From assembly GCA_902168085.1 (NCBI GenBank), contig CABHOP010000012.1:1-36764 (forward strand): a stretch of 36,764 nucleotides of DNA, in the 5' to 3' direction. A program made the translations under genes and the position numbers. Origin of the DNA: an uncultured Bacteroides sp. GTDB lineage: Bacteria > Bacteroidota > Bacteroidia > Chitinophagales > Chitinophagaceae. Position 1 is the first letter of the stretch; the number at the start of each line of letters is the position of its first letter. Below are positions 1 through 6,837 of this stretch, piece by piece. The notes beneath the pieces were generated by a model. It searched no databases. It saw only the letters and a list, made by a program, of their open reading frames with translations, and was not told the origin of the DNA.

Positions 1-1
1 C

Positions 2-385
2 GATGGCACGGCCAATAGGCTTGGGCTCATCTGCTACCGCATAGCTATGGTGCTTACAGCAGTGCGCTTTGGCGGCAGCGTGCAGCTGGATACCCTCACC
101 TGCATCAGCGCCGATTTTGAAAACGCGTGTATGATAGTAGAGCAACTGCTGAAGCATAGCTTGTATGTGTATGAGGGGCTGGCGGAAAAGGCGCTGGTAC
201 CAAAGTCTGTATCGGCTACTATGCTAACGCGGAATGCCGAAAAAGAAGAGCGGATAAAAGAGACGTGTATGTGTTATAACGCCGGTATGGTGTATGAAGA
301 TATAGCGTTGCGCGTATTAGGTAAGGCTACGGGTGTTTCTACGGTGTATAGGTGGGTACGGGATTTTTGTAAGAAACGTGCGTAG
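2..385 (+). CDS. DUF3987-family protein, C-terminal part (5' end outside window)
   Basis: The reading frame is open from base 2, before any start codon, so only the last 127 residues of a longer protein are present. The stretch LICYRIAMVLTAVRFGG resembles the late helical segment of DUF3987 proteins, the helicase/primase-associated ATPases common on Bacteroidota mobile elements. The last 30 residues (ending STVYRWVRDFCKKRA) look like a small helix-turn-helix, which these proteins often carry at the C-terminus. In many genomes DUF3987 follows a VirE_N/PriCT_2 primase region. Here that region is a separate gene downstream (1253-2146), so the usual order is inverted. Family assignment rests on a short segment and is tentative. 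The upstream sequence would settle it. Confidence 0.55.
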   Translation, partial: DGTANRLGLICYRIAMVLTAVRFGGSVQLDTLTCISADFENACMIVEQLLKHSLYVYEGLAEKALVPKSVSATMLTRNAEKEERIKETCMCYNAGMVYEDIALRVLGKATGVSTVYRWVRDFCKKRA

Positions 386-390
386 CTAAA

Positions 391-424
391 TTTTCCATTT
401 TTTCCATTTTCCACAAGTGGAAAA
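391..424. repeat. TTCCA/TGGAA iteron-like array after the DUF3987 gene
   Basis: Three forward TTTCCA units are followed by one inverted TGGAAAA unit. The last pair forms the palindrome TTTTCCAC-AA-GTGGAAAA at 407-424, with core TTCCA-N4-TGGAA at 409-422. It begins 5 nt after the stop codon at 385. A mirror-image array lies at 1199-1231. Possible roles are a replication or initiator binding site, an operator, or an element boundary. None can be chosen from sequence alone. Confidence 0.55.
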
Positions 425-483
425 CTGCATGTTTAAAAACACTTTTCTCTCTCCCGCGTCATTGCGAGGAGTATTCCCCCTCC

Positions 484-638
484 CGTCATTACGAGGAGCG
501 CAGCGACGTGGTAATCTCAAGAAATAAGTATTGTATAAAAATGAGAGCAAACGTAAATAGGGTTTTCGAAGACACATGTTATCGTGAGATAGCCACAGTG
601 CATATTTGCCTTCGCAAATACTCCCTTCGCTATGACGG
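484..638. repeat. MITE/REPIN-like inverted doublet, copy 1
   Basis: The left arm begins CGTCATTACGAGGAGCGCAG and runs to GGTAATCTCAAG near 521. A diverged inverted arm runs from TCGTGAGATAGCCAC near 582 to CTATGACGG at 638. The arms belong to the dispersed GTCATTGCGAG / CTCGCAATGAC family found throughout the first 4.4 kb. The roughly 60-bp centre shares GTATT and TGTTATCGTGAGAT with copy 2 at 982-1120. A solitary half unit (CGTCATTGCGAGGAG) lies just upstream near 458-473. The element has no coding capacity, so it would have to be mobilised in trans. Confidence 0.7.
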
Positions 639-648
639 ATTAAACATA

Positions 649-948
649 TCACCACCCTTGTATAGCATCCCAAAGGTCATTCCATTGCGGATTGAAATCA
701 TTTATCAGTTTCTCCTTATGCTTGCGTGCCCTGTCTTTCAGTTTCTTTTCAGCGGCTATGGCTTCTTCTATACGGTCGTACCCGTTGTAATAAACAAGCA
801 TGGTACAATTATACATGGCAGTAAAGCAATTGGGGTCAACCTTATTACGATGTGCAGACACCCTGTTATACAGATTGGAGGTAACACCAATATACAATGT
901 TGCTCTGTTGGGAGAACACATAATGTATAGCATACCACCTCTTTGCAT
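649..948 (-). CDS. Small GIY-YIG domain endonuclease
   Basis: This 99-residue protein is essentially a single GIY-YIG nuclease domain. The opening MQRGGMLYIM and then TLYIGVTSNLYNRVSAHR give the paired tyrosine motif and the catalytic arginine region, and the EKKLKD segment follows near residue 70. Length and architecture match the YhbQ/UvrC-type small family that is frequent in Bacteroidota. The ATG at 948 fits the usual M..GG.xYI start of this family better than the internal ATG at 933. The gene stands alone between two copies of a MITE-like doublet (484-638 and 982-1120). Members of this family are generally uncharacterised DNA nucleases. A link to repeat mobility is inference only. Confidence 0.85.
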   Translation of the reverse strand: MQRGGMLYIMCSPNRATLYIGVTSNLYNRVSAHRNKVDPNCFTAMYNCTMLVYYNGYDRIEEAIAAEKKLKDRARKHKEKLINDFNPQWNDLWDAIQGW

Positions 949-981
949 TGGCTAAAGATAATACAATACACCCCTTTCTTT

Positions 982-1120
982 CGTCATTACGAGGAGCGTT
1001 AGCGACGTGGTAATCTCAAGACCTGAGTATTTACTCGCATTTTACTAAAAGGTGTTATCGTGAGATTACCACGTCGCAATGCTACCCACAGCGGCTACAC
1101 TATTGCTCCTCGTAATGACG
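982..1120. repeat. MITE/REPIN-like inverted doublet, copy 2
   Basis: The left arm starts CGTCATTACGAGGAGCGTTA and ends with GGTAATCTCAAG at 1020. The right arm runs inverted from CGTGAGATTACCACGTCG at 1059 to CTCCTCGTAATGACG at 1120. The arms are nearly perfect inverted repeats around a centre of about 38 bp, so the transcript could fold into a long hairpin. It lies in the same orientation as copy 1, on the other side of the GIY-YIG gene. A further half unit (GCCTCGCAATGACGCGG) is at 1141-1157. Confidence 0.75.
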
Positions 1121-1198
1121 GGAGAGGATGTTTTTTTTGCGCCTCGCAATGACGCGGTAAGAAGCCAGATGTAAAAAAACGCATTTTAAAAACACGGT

Positions 1199-1231
1199 GT
1201 TCCATCAGTGGAACGTGGAACGAAATGGAAC
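1199..1231. repeat. GTTCCA/TGGAAC iteron-like array before the primase-like gene
   Basis: One GTTCCA unit (1199-1204) faces three direct TGGAAC units (1209-1214, 1216-1221, 1226-1231). The first pair makes TTCCA-N4-TGGAA at 1200-1213, the same core and spacing as at 409-422, but with the three-unit side on the other flank. It ends 21 nt before the preferred ATG of the primase-like gene, so it could be an operator or initiator site. Because it overlaps the GTG at 1208, it argues against that codon as the start. Confidence 0.55.
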
Positions 1232-1252
1232 AAACTCAAAAACCCCACACCC

Positions 1253-2146
1253 ATGCACTCCGTACTCGATATAGAAGTAAGCTGCGTGAAGAACTACTTT
1301 ACTAAGACCAATCCGCAGCCGGTAAACCTGCTCACATGGCTGGGCAGTAAAAAGTATGCAGCGCAGATAGAAGCCCTGCGGGCGCAGCCCGATAAGGCCA
1401 TGCGCGATAAGCTGAAGGCACAGCTACCCGCCATCACCCCCAGCGGCACCTTTAGCGAGGCTAATGAAAAAGGCTTGCTGGCCCACAGCGGTTTCATACA
1501 GTTCGATATCGACCTGAAAGACAACCTGCACATACCCAACTACCACGCCATAAAGCACGAAATAGCCCGTATCAAAAACGTAGCCTATGTAGGCCGCAGC
1601 GCAGGCGGGCAGGGCTATTGGGGGCTGGTGCGCATAGCCTACCCCGAACGCCACCTGCAACACTGGCACTATATGCACCAGCTATTCAGCCGCATGCAGC
1701 TGCGTATAGACCCTGCACCCAAAAACGTAGCCAGCCTCCGCGGTTATAGTTACGACCCTGATGGTATATACAACCACAACGCCGTGCGCCTCTTTCACTA
1801 CCTTACCGATGCCGCGCCACCCGTACACGCCGCCCGTCCGCACGATGCCAACCATGCACTGGTGCAGTATTGCCTGGAGCGTATAGATGCGCAGGAAATA
1901 GACATCACCGCGGGCTACAACACATGGATAGCCATCGGCTGCGCCCTTGCCGGCACGTTTGGCGAAGAAGGCCGCGCCTACTACCACCGCTTCAGCCAGC
2001 ACCACCCGCAGTACGACCCTGCCGAAACCAACCACAAATATGATGAGTGCAAAAAGATAACAAAACCCACCAACCTTGGCATCATCGTCAACAAATGCAA
2101 AGAAGCCCGTATGGATATGCGCTTTGGAGCGAGAAGGGCGTTTTGA
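1253..2146 (+). CDS. VirE_N (BT4734-like) plus PriCT_2 primase-like protein
   Basis: The protein has 297 residues from the ATG at 1253. A GTG at 1208 would add 15 residues but lies inside the TGGAAC array. The first 190 residues resemble the BT4734-like/VirE N-terminal domain, with HSGFIQFDIDLKD and later YVGRSAGGQGYWGLVRI, a fold related to archaeo-eukaryotic primases. Residues from about 205 to the end (CLERIDAQEIDITAGYNTWI, then YYHRFSQHHPQYD) match the PriCT_2 primase C-terminal module. Family members sit on plasmids, prophages and islands, normally fused or adjacent to a DUF3987 ATPase. Here the protein stops after PriCT_2 and no ATPase follows; the DUF3987 fragment lies upstream instead. 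GC-rich codon use differs sharply from the next gene. Confidence 0.75.
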   Translation: MHSVLDIEVSCVKNYFTKTNPQPVNLLTWLGSKKYAAQIEALRAQPDKAMRDKLKAQLPAITPSGTFSEANEKGLLAHSGFIQFDIDLKDNLHIPNYHAIKHEIARIKNVAYVGRSAGGQGYWGLVRIAYPERHLQHWHYMHQLFSRMQLRIDPAPKNVASLRGYSYDPDGIYNHNAVRLFHYLTDAAPPVHAARPHDANHALVQYCLERIDAQEIDITAGYNTWIAIGCALAGTFGEEGRAYYHRFSQHHPQYDPAETNHKYDECKKITKPTNLGIIVNKCKEARMDMRFGARRAF

Positions 2147-2240
2147 ATTATAGTTGTCCCAGCCGTAGTGCTACTATGCAGCGATAGTGGCGTTGGCACC
2201 GTTCATCGGTAGGGGTGCTATGGGGCAATGCACCCACTCG

Positions 2241-2327
2241 CGTCATTGCGAGGAGGCACGACGTGGCAATTTCAAGACCACACCATACTCGCGTCATTGC
2301 GAGCGCTAGCGAAGCAACCTCGCGGGA
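2241..2327. repeat. Two direct units of the GTCATTGCGAG repeat family
   Basis: The first unit (CGTCATTGCGAGGAGGCACG onwards, 2241-2276) ends in GTGGCAATTTCAAG. The second (CGTCATTGCGAGCGCTAGCG onwards, 2292-2327) ends in GAAGCAACCTCGCGGGA. Both are the plus-orientation arm of the dispersed family. They lie 58 bp upstream of the PIN-like gene, whose other side carries an inverted copy at 3831-3864. The rest of 2147-2384 shows no gene. Confidence 0.7.
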
Positions 2328-2384
2328 TGAGAGTATGTATACTTATCGAGGTATCGTATATTTATCCATATAAACCATGTCATC

Positions 2385-3818
2385 ATGATACGTTACTATT
2401 TCGATAGTCAAATATTTAGATATCTAAATACTGATAAGCAGTACGATGCAGTATTGTTAGAGGTAATGGAATCCTTACGAGAGAAAGTGATAATGTGTTA
2501 TTCGGATGCTCACCTAGACGATTTAAGCGCATCGCAACAACCATATATTGATCGTGATTTAGAGATAATGACAAGATATGTTAAAGATAATTTCTTTAGT
2601 CACGATCAAATAAAAAAAAGGACATCTTGTTTTCTAGTTGAGCCAATAGAAGCATTTCACTCAAAGGATTATGCGAAGGCTAAGGAATATGAGGCTAATC
2701 CATTGTTAGTGCTAGATAATTTACTAAAAGATGCATTTATTGATGACGGTGATGAAAGTGGATTGGGCGAATTATTTCGCACTACTGTAAATAGTCTTTT
2801 TGATTTACCTATTGCTGATTATAAATCGTTGACTGAAAAAATTCCTTTAGATGATGAAGCACAAAAAATGTTGTCTAATCTAATTCCTAAAAAGGATATT
2901 CTTACCATTAGAGATATTGCTCAACAAGCTTTTCCGTATGGTAGTCTAATTGGAAATGACAAAAAAGAGTTTTCTGTGTTAAGAAATTTCACCACAAAAT
3001 ATTTAACTGAAGATATCTCTTTTGAAAGTTGGGGGCTTGACTTTGATAGCAAGATGGCAAACTCATCTCTTGGTAAAGATTTTATTTCTTTTGTTGAGTC
3101 TTCTATGAGTGATAGTCAAAAAGGAGATTTCTACTACAAGTTCAATTACGCGTATACATTGTTAGAGATATTTGGTGTTGATAGAGAACAAAAGAAGTTT
3201 ACCTATAAGAACTTATACAACGATGCATGCCACGCATATTATGCTTCTTACTCTGATTTTCTAATCACAAATGACAAAGGCCTTCAAGCAAAAGCCTATA
3301 TCCTCTATAGTATATTCGGAATTAAAACAAAGGTTATCACTATGGATGACTTCAAGAAAATGAAAAGTCTATTGTTGTCGAAAGAAGAAGATTATGAAAC
3401 TTTTACTAATACTCTTGTATTTGATTTAGAAAGTGCTTTACAAATATCTGAATGGAAAAGTTTAGAAAAGAATTCTATGATAAGAACCTATTTGCCCCAG
3501 CATCACTATTTTAATTATTTTAATAGACTTAACGTTGTTAATGAAGAGGGTAGAAAACAGTATGTTACTTTGTATTGTAAGAGGCATGAACATGCAAATC
3601 TGTATATGTATGCTGAAATCGAATTGCTTACTAAAAAGCTTATGACCTTATTGGGAATGGATGATGACAATAAAGGAGCATTTTTAGTTGAAGAACGTGA
3701 TGAAAAAAAGAATAAATTTTCAGACGACGAATATATTCGTCGTTGGACTATTAAAAACCTACAATTTTCATTATTTACTAGTTCTTGTTATTTAGCTCTT
3801 AGTGTACGACCATTGTAA
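2385..3818 (+). CDS. Large PIN-like domain protein, function unknown
   Basis: The protein has 477 residues. The N-terminus MIRYYFDSQIFRYL resembles the first strand and helix of PIN-fold nucleases with acidic D7, followed by D41, D45 and D46. Much later SYSDFLITNDKGLQAKAY (D291, D297) and KVITMDDF resemble the C-terminal PIN strand, where the last metal-binding acids sit. Some 240 helical residues separate the two halves and about 150 unassigned residues follow, so this would be a PIN fold with a large insertion. The gene is visibly AT-rich compared with its neighbours and is flanked by inverted repeat copies, which suggests transfer. No antitoxin-like partner is adjacent. An RNase toxin or phage-defence effector is possible. 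The PIN call comes from motif reading alone. Confidence 0.6.
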   Translation: MIRYYFDSQIFRYLNTDKQYDAVLLEVMESLREKVIMCYSDAHLDDLSASQQPYIDRDLEIMTRYVKDNFFSHDQIKKRTSCFLVEPIEAFHSKDYAKAKEYEANPLLVLDNLLKDAFIDDGDESGLGELFRTTVNSLFDLPIADYKSLTEKIPLDDEAQKMLSNLIPKKDILTIRDIAQQAFPYGSLIGNDKKEFSVLRNFTTKYLTEDISFESWGLDFDSKMANSSLGKDFISFVESSMSDSQKGDFYYKFNYAYTLLEIFGVDREQKKFTYKNLYNDACHAYYASYSDFLITNDKGLQAKAYILYSIFGIKTKVITMDDFKKMKSLLLSKEEDYETFTNTLVFDLESALQISEWKSLEKNSMIRTYLPQHHYFNYFNRLNVVNEEGRKQYVTLYCKRHEHANLYMYAEIELLTKKLMTLLGMDDDNKGAFLVEERDEKKNKFSDDEYIRRWTIKNLQFSLFTSSCYLALSVRPL

Positions 3819-3830
3819 TTTCCCCTCATT

Positions 3831-4017
3831 CCGTGAGATTGCCACGTCGTGTCTCCTCGCAATGACGCGGGTGGTGTATATAAATAAACCGTCTTTGCGA
3901 GGGAGTATCTGCGAAGGCAGATATGTACGAAGCAACCTTATCCAAACGAAAGATAGATGCGAGATTAGATTGCTTCGTGCCTCGCAATGACGCGGGTGGG
4001 TGTAGTGCGTACTTGTG
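3831..4017. repeat. Cluster of GTCATTGCGAG-family repeats downstream of the PIN-like gene
   Basis: A minus-oriented arm (GTGAGATTGCCACGTCGTGT through CTCGCAATGACGCGG, about 3832-3867) starts 13 nt after the PIN-like stop codon. It is followed by the degenerate unit TTTGCGAGGGAGTATCTGCG from about 3893 and another minus arm (GCGAGATTAGATTGCTTCGT to AATGACGCGG) ending near 3996. Long open frames here on both strands only translate repeat units and are not genes. Confidence 0.65.
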
Positions 4018-4357
4018 TAGTCGCGAGGTTGCTTCGTGCCTCGCAATGACGCGGGTGGGTGTAGCGTATCCCCCTCCTACCCTCCTCCAAAGGAGGAAAT
4101 TCGTATGTCCCCCTCGGCGAGGGGGTGCAGGGGGGGCTACTTGTGGTGGGTGCTGCGAGTTGGTGTAGTCGCGAGGTTGCTTCGTGCCTCGCAATGACGG
4201 AAGTGGGTGTAGCGTATCTACCTCCTCCTCCCTCCTCCAAAGGAGGAAATCGTATGTCCCCCTCGGCGAGGGGGTGCAGGGGGAGGCTACTTGTGGTGGG
4301 TGCTGCGAATTGGTGTAGTCGCGAGGTTGCTTCGTGCCTCGCAATGACGGGAGTGGG
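4018..4357. repeat. 148-150 bp tandem repeat, two full units plus a partial third
   Basis: TCGCGAGGTTGCTTCGTGCC recurs at 4021, 4169 and 4319, giving periods of 148 and 150 bp. Each full unit combines the CTCGCAATGACG half repeat, a TCCTCC-AAA-GGAGGA hairpin, the perfect inverted repeat CCCCCTCG-G-CGAGGGGG, and a GGCTACTTGTGGTGGGTGCT tail. The two full units differ at only a few positions (for example GACGCGGG against GACGGAAG), which suggests recent duplication. No credible coding sequence is present between 3819 and 4460. Confidence 0.75.
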
Positions 4358-4460
4358 TGTTGTCCCTTTGGTCAATCCATAAAAGGCGTTCGTCAACCCT
4401 ATGCCCCGGCTACCAAACACTATGTGGCCAATGCTTGTCTTCCCTGTCAAAGAAAAAAGG

Positions 4461-4589
4461 ATGAAAACACATATGGATCAACACCTGCCGCCACCGCACC
4501 GTAGCAAGGCCACCATCACACGCGGCATCACGCTGGGCATATGCCTGCTATACTATATAGCCGTGCTGATAGCCTGCATCGTCAACTAA
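4461..4589 (+). CDS. Candidate small single-span membrane protein
   Basis: This is a possible 42-residue protein starting at the ATG at 4461, which follows AGAAAAAAGG directly; a second ATG lies at 4473. A polar, proline- and lysine-containing N-terminus precedes one hydrophobic helix (ITLGICLLYYIAVLIACIV) at the very end. A GC-rich hairpin with a T tract lies 55 nt downstream. There is no recognisable family, and the open frame further upstream runs into repeat DNA. A real tail-anchored microprotein is plausible, but so is a chance frame. Confidence 0.35.
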   Translation: MKTHMDQHLPPPHRSKATITRGITLGICLLYYIAVLIACIVN

Positions 4590-4643
4590 AAAATGGCTTA
4601 ACGATAACAGATATACCTTATGTACTCATCGTATAAGGTTGCC

Positions 4644-4672
4644 GCCCGGTTGCTCTCAGCCGGGCATTTTTT
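4644..4672 (+). terminator. Rho-independent terminator after the small membrane ORF
   Basis: GCCCGG (4644-4649) pairs with CCGGGC (4660-4665) across a 10-nt loop and is followed by ATTTTTT. The arrangement fits an intrinsic terminator for plus-strand transcription coming from the candidate small gene at 4461-4589. Confidence 0.6.
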
Positions 4673-4698
4673 ATGCCTGTTCCTATATATGTGCAAAT

Positions 4699-4730
4699 AA
4701 AAAAAAAGGCCCTATAAGTAGGGCCCTTTT
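4699..4730 (-). terminator. Intrinsic terminator of the T9SS cargo gene
   Basis: GGCCCTA (4708-4714) and TAGGGCC (4719-4725) form a 7-bp stem with a TAAG loop. On the minus strand the stem is followed by nine Us (the A tract at 4699-4707), an excellent terminator for the gene ending at 4811. CTTTT on the other side may let it act in both directions. Confidence 0.8.
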
Positions 4731-4810
4731 AGCTGTGCTGCCACGCACCAAACCTAATGAAAAGATATCCGTGTTTTTATGTGCTGCCTATACCGGCATG
4801 CAATCGTTTA

Positions 4811-5686
4811 TTAGTGTGTCACCACCAGCTTTTGCCTGGCTATGATGTGCGCATCGGTAACGGTAACCATATACAGCCCCGCCTGCAGTTGGTGCTGCAC
4901 CTGCCTGCCATCTGCCTTTTGTGTGTGTACGGTCTTGCCCGTTACATCTGTTATATACACCATCGCCTTATCCATCTGCATACCTGCGGGCAGGTTGGCT
5001 ATGGCAAATGCCCCGTTGGCGGGGTTGGGGTGTATAGAGATGGCCTGTGCTGCATCCACATCATCTATGCCCGTAGCCTTGGCCGTTCCGTATTTGTAAT
5101 CAAAATCGAAATACATAGTAGCCGTATCGCCCGATTTGTAGCCGGCAGGCAGGTTCTTAAGCGCGGTTATTTTGATAGCCGCATACATATTGGTAGTCCT
5201 TATGCGCGATATATATACATCGCCAACAGCAGGGCCATTCACCGTATTTGGGCTTATCAGCGGGTGCGCGTTCTTTATCGTTTCTACATCTGTAACGGTA
5301 GCATAGTCGAAGCCCAGAGGGGCTTTAGCAAAGGATGTTTTACCATTGCCCATTATATCGCCCGCCCATATGGTGCTGGTGGCCGATGTAAAACCGAAAG
5401 GTGTGTTTTTACCGAAAGGGCCTCCATGCTCTACCATATCAATGTTCTCTACCTCTGCTGCACTCCACTTGCCCATATTGGCAGGGTTGAAGCTGCCATG
5501 ATGCTGATGCTTTACAAAATCGTAGCCACACATGGCCCCGTTGGCACCCACACCAAAGGGCTTGCCCCCGTTGATAGATGAACTGTGATGCTCGTAAATG
5601 CGAATGCCTTTCTTTTCCGTAACCGCCTGTGCAAATGTGGCTAAGGGTGCTAAAGTAATTAGTAGTGTAAATTTCAAACGATTCAT
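4811..5686 (-). CDS. Secreted protein with type IX secretion sorting domain
   Basis: The protein has 291 residues from the ATG at 5686. The longer open frame to 5758 adds 24 polar residues with no function. The signal peptide MNRLKFTLLITLAPLATFAQ ends in a typical AxA-like site. The central 200 residues are a glycine-, histidine- and aromatic-rich ectodomain that I do not recognise. The last 75 residues from ISIHPNPANG through a GLYMVTVTD segment to QKLVVTH are a type A T9SS C-terminal sorting domain, removed when cargo is exported and attached to the cell surface. The protein is therefore probably exported across both membranes. It is a single-gene unit with its own terminator. The substrate or adhesion role is unknown. 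Confidence 0.8.
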   Translation of the reverse strand: MNRLKFTLLITLAPLATFAQAVTEKKGIRIYEHHSSSINGGKPFGVGANGAMCGYDFVKHQHHGSFNPANMGKWSAAEVENIDMVEHGGPFGKNTPFGFTSATSTIWAGDIMGNGKTSFAKAPLGFDYATVTDVETIKNAHPLISPNTVNGPAVGDVYISRIRTTNMYAAIKITALKNLPAGYKSGDTATMYFDFDYKYGTAKATGIDDVDAAQAISIHPNPANGAFAIANLPAGMQMDKAMVYITDVTGKTVHTQKADGRQVQHQLQAGLYMVTVTDAHIIARQKLVVTH

Positions 5687-5788
5687 AATGTCATTCTTTG
5701 ATACAGGAGACCGAAGGGTTTTATGTTGTGTTGGGCTATGCGTTTTTTCTATTGACAAAAGGTTATCAGCTACTGACGAATGGCTGCA

Positions 5789-6520
5789 CTATATAGCTAT
5801 GGCCGTATGTATGGCATAACTGTGTTTCAAGGTATCTGTAACAATTTTGCGATAGCTCTTGCCGATGGGCAGTACTTTATCGCCTACATAAAAATTATAG
5901 TTCAGTACGCTATCTACCTTATCCAGGTTCACCAGGTAAGACCTGTGTATACGCAGGAAGTTGTATTGAGAAAGTGCCGCCTCCATATTCTTCATCGTAT
6001 TAAGGGCCAGCACGGTTTTATTCTCGCAACAAATGCGCACATAGTTTTCCAGCCCTTCTATATACAGTATCTTCTGAAACTCTACCTTGATGAAATTATG
6101 GTCTGTCTTCACAAAGCAATAGTCTGCATTGGTAGCTACCAATGTTTCGCGTTGCCTTTCCGCAGCCATGCGGCGCTCTATCTTATCCACTGTTTTTAAG
6201 AAGCGTTCAAAAGCCAATGGCTTCAACAGGCAGTCCACCGCATCCAGCTCAAAACCTATGTGTGCATTAGCAGGCTCATCGGTAGTAAACACCAATAGCG
6301 GCGGAGGTGCTTTAAAGTTGTCTTGGTGTACCCCAACAAACCATTGTGTTTTTACGTCTGTAAACAATACATCGGTATTATTATTCAGTAAATACTCTTT
6401 GGCATGTTCTATATTATGGAAGCTACCCGCCAATGTTATGTTGGGCAACATCGAAATATAATGTTCAAACTCGCTGCGTATAGCGCCGTCTTCATCTACA
6501 ATTATGCAACTAAATTTCAT
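5789..6520 (-). CDS. LytTR-family response regulator
   Basis: The protein has 243 residues. The receiver occupies about residues 1-120: acidic D9/E10/D11, phosphoacceptor D55 in VLFTDVKT, T79/T80 and K100 in CLLKPL are all present, so phosphorylation is likely retained. The loop after D55 (VKTQW) departs from the usual hydrophobic-x-M-P. A LytTR DNA-binding domain fills residues 135-235, with ILYIEGLENYVRI and the characteristic FLRIHRSYLVNLDKVD. Such regulators usually pair with a LytS/YehU-type histidine kinase gene next door. None is adjacent here; the divergent TPR kinase at 6838 belongs to the HisKA_3 class. Its partner is either elsewhere or non-cognate. Confidence 0.88.
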   Translation of the reverse strand: MKFSCIIVDEDGAIRSEFEHYISMLPNITLAGSFHNIEHAKEYLLNNNTDVLFTDVKTQWFVGVHQDNFKAPPPLLVFTTDEPANAHIGFELDAVDCLLKPLAFERFLKTVDKIERRMAAERQRETLVATNADYCFVKTDHNFIKVEFQKILYIEGLENYVRICCENKTVLALNTMKNMEAALSQYNFLRIHRSYLVNLDKVDSVLNYNFYVGDKVLPIGKSYRKIVTDTLKHSYAIHTAIAI

Positions 6521-6837
6521 ACGCGATTATTTTAATAGTTTGTTTGTTAAAGCAGCACATGAATAGTGTTGCTCTTACTAACAATAAAATTAGAATGGAT
6601 AAAGGCGGCAGATGTAAGTACTACCACCCTATTTTATAATTACGTAAAACGCTTATGCATCTAAGTAAAACACGTAGACATTGAACACAGGATGCTTGTA
6701 TCTTGCAGTATGATGCGCGCTGGTAAAGGGTTACAAAGCATGCAGGTTAAGTAGAACACTGATTTATCTACGTAGAAATACGTATATTGGCTATACAAGC
6801 ATATATGCAGTTGGAAGAAAGATTAAATTCGCATTAA
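6521..6837. promoter_or_regulatory. Divergent intergenic region with repeated TACGTA boxes
   Basis: The 317 bp between the LytTR regulator and the first TPR kinase contain no gene. TACGTA occurs at 6641-6646, 6769-6774 and 6779-6784. The last two are exactly 10 bp apart, one helical turn, and 54 bp upstream of the kinase ATG. A related CACGTAG lies at 6671. These could be operator sites for the LuxR/NarL-type regulator encoded downstream (inference). No strong TAnnTTTG match was seen. Confidence 0.35.

Noticed and set aside
508-930. Plus-strand open frame opposite the GIY-YIG gene
   Set aside because: It is the antisense of a well-supported GIY-YIG domain and begins inside a repeat element.
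484-1120. Composite transposon
   Set aside because: No transposase or target-site duplication could be seen; only repeat bracketing of the nuclease gene is supported.
4018-4357. Possible CRISPR array
   Set aside because: The periodic unit is about 150 bp and conserved throughout; there are no short repeats with unique spacers and no cas genes.
3826-4450. Several long overlapping open frames on both strands (81-172 codons)
   Set aside because: They translate the GTCATTGCGAG and tandem repeats in different frames, repeating the same peptide strings, with no start context or domain.
4757-5581. Long plus-strand open frame opposite the T9SS cargo gene
   Set aside because: The minus-strand gene has a signal peptide, sorting domain and terminator; the opposite frame has no recognisable features.
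6758-6773. ACTGAT half site before the first TPR kinase
   Set aside because: The second half (CTACGT) does not match ATCAGT and there is no TAnnTTTG at the required distance.
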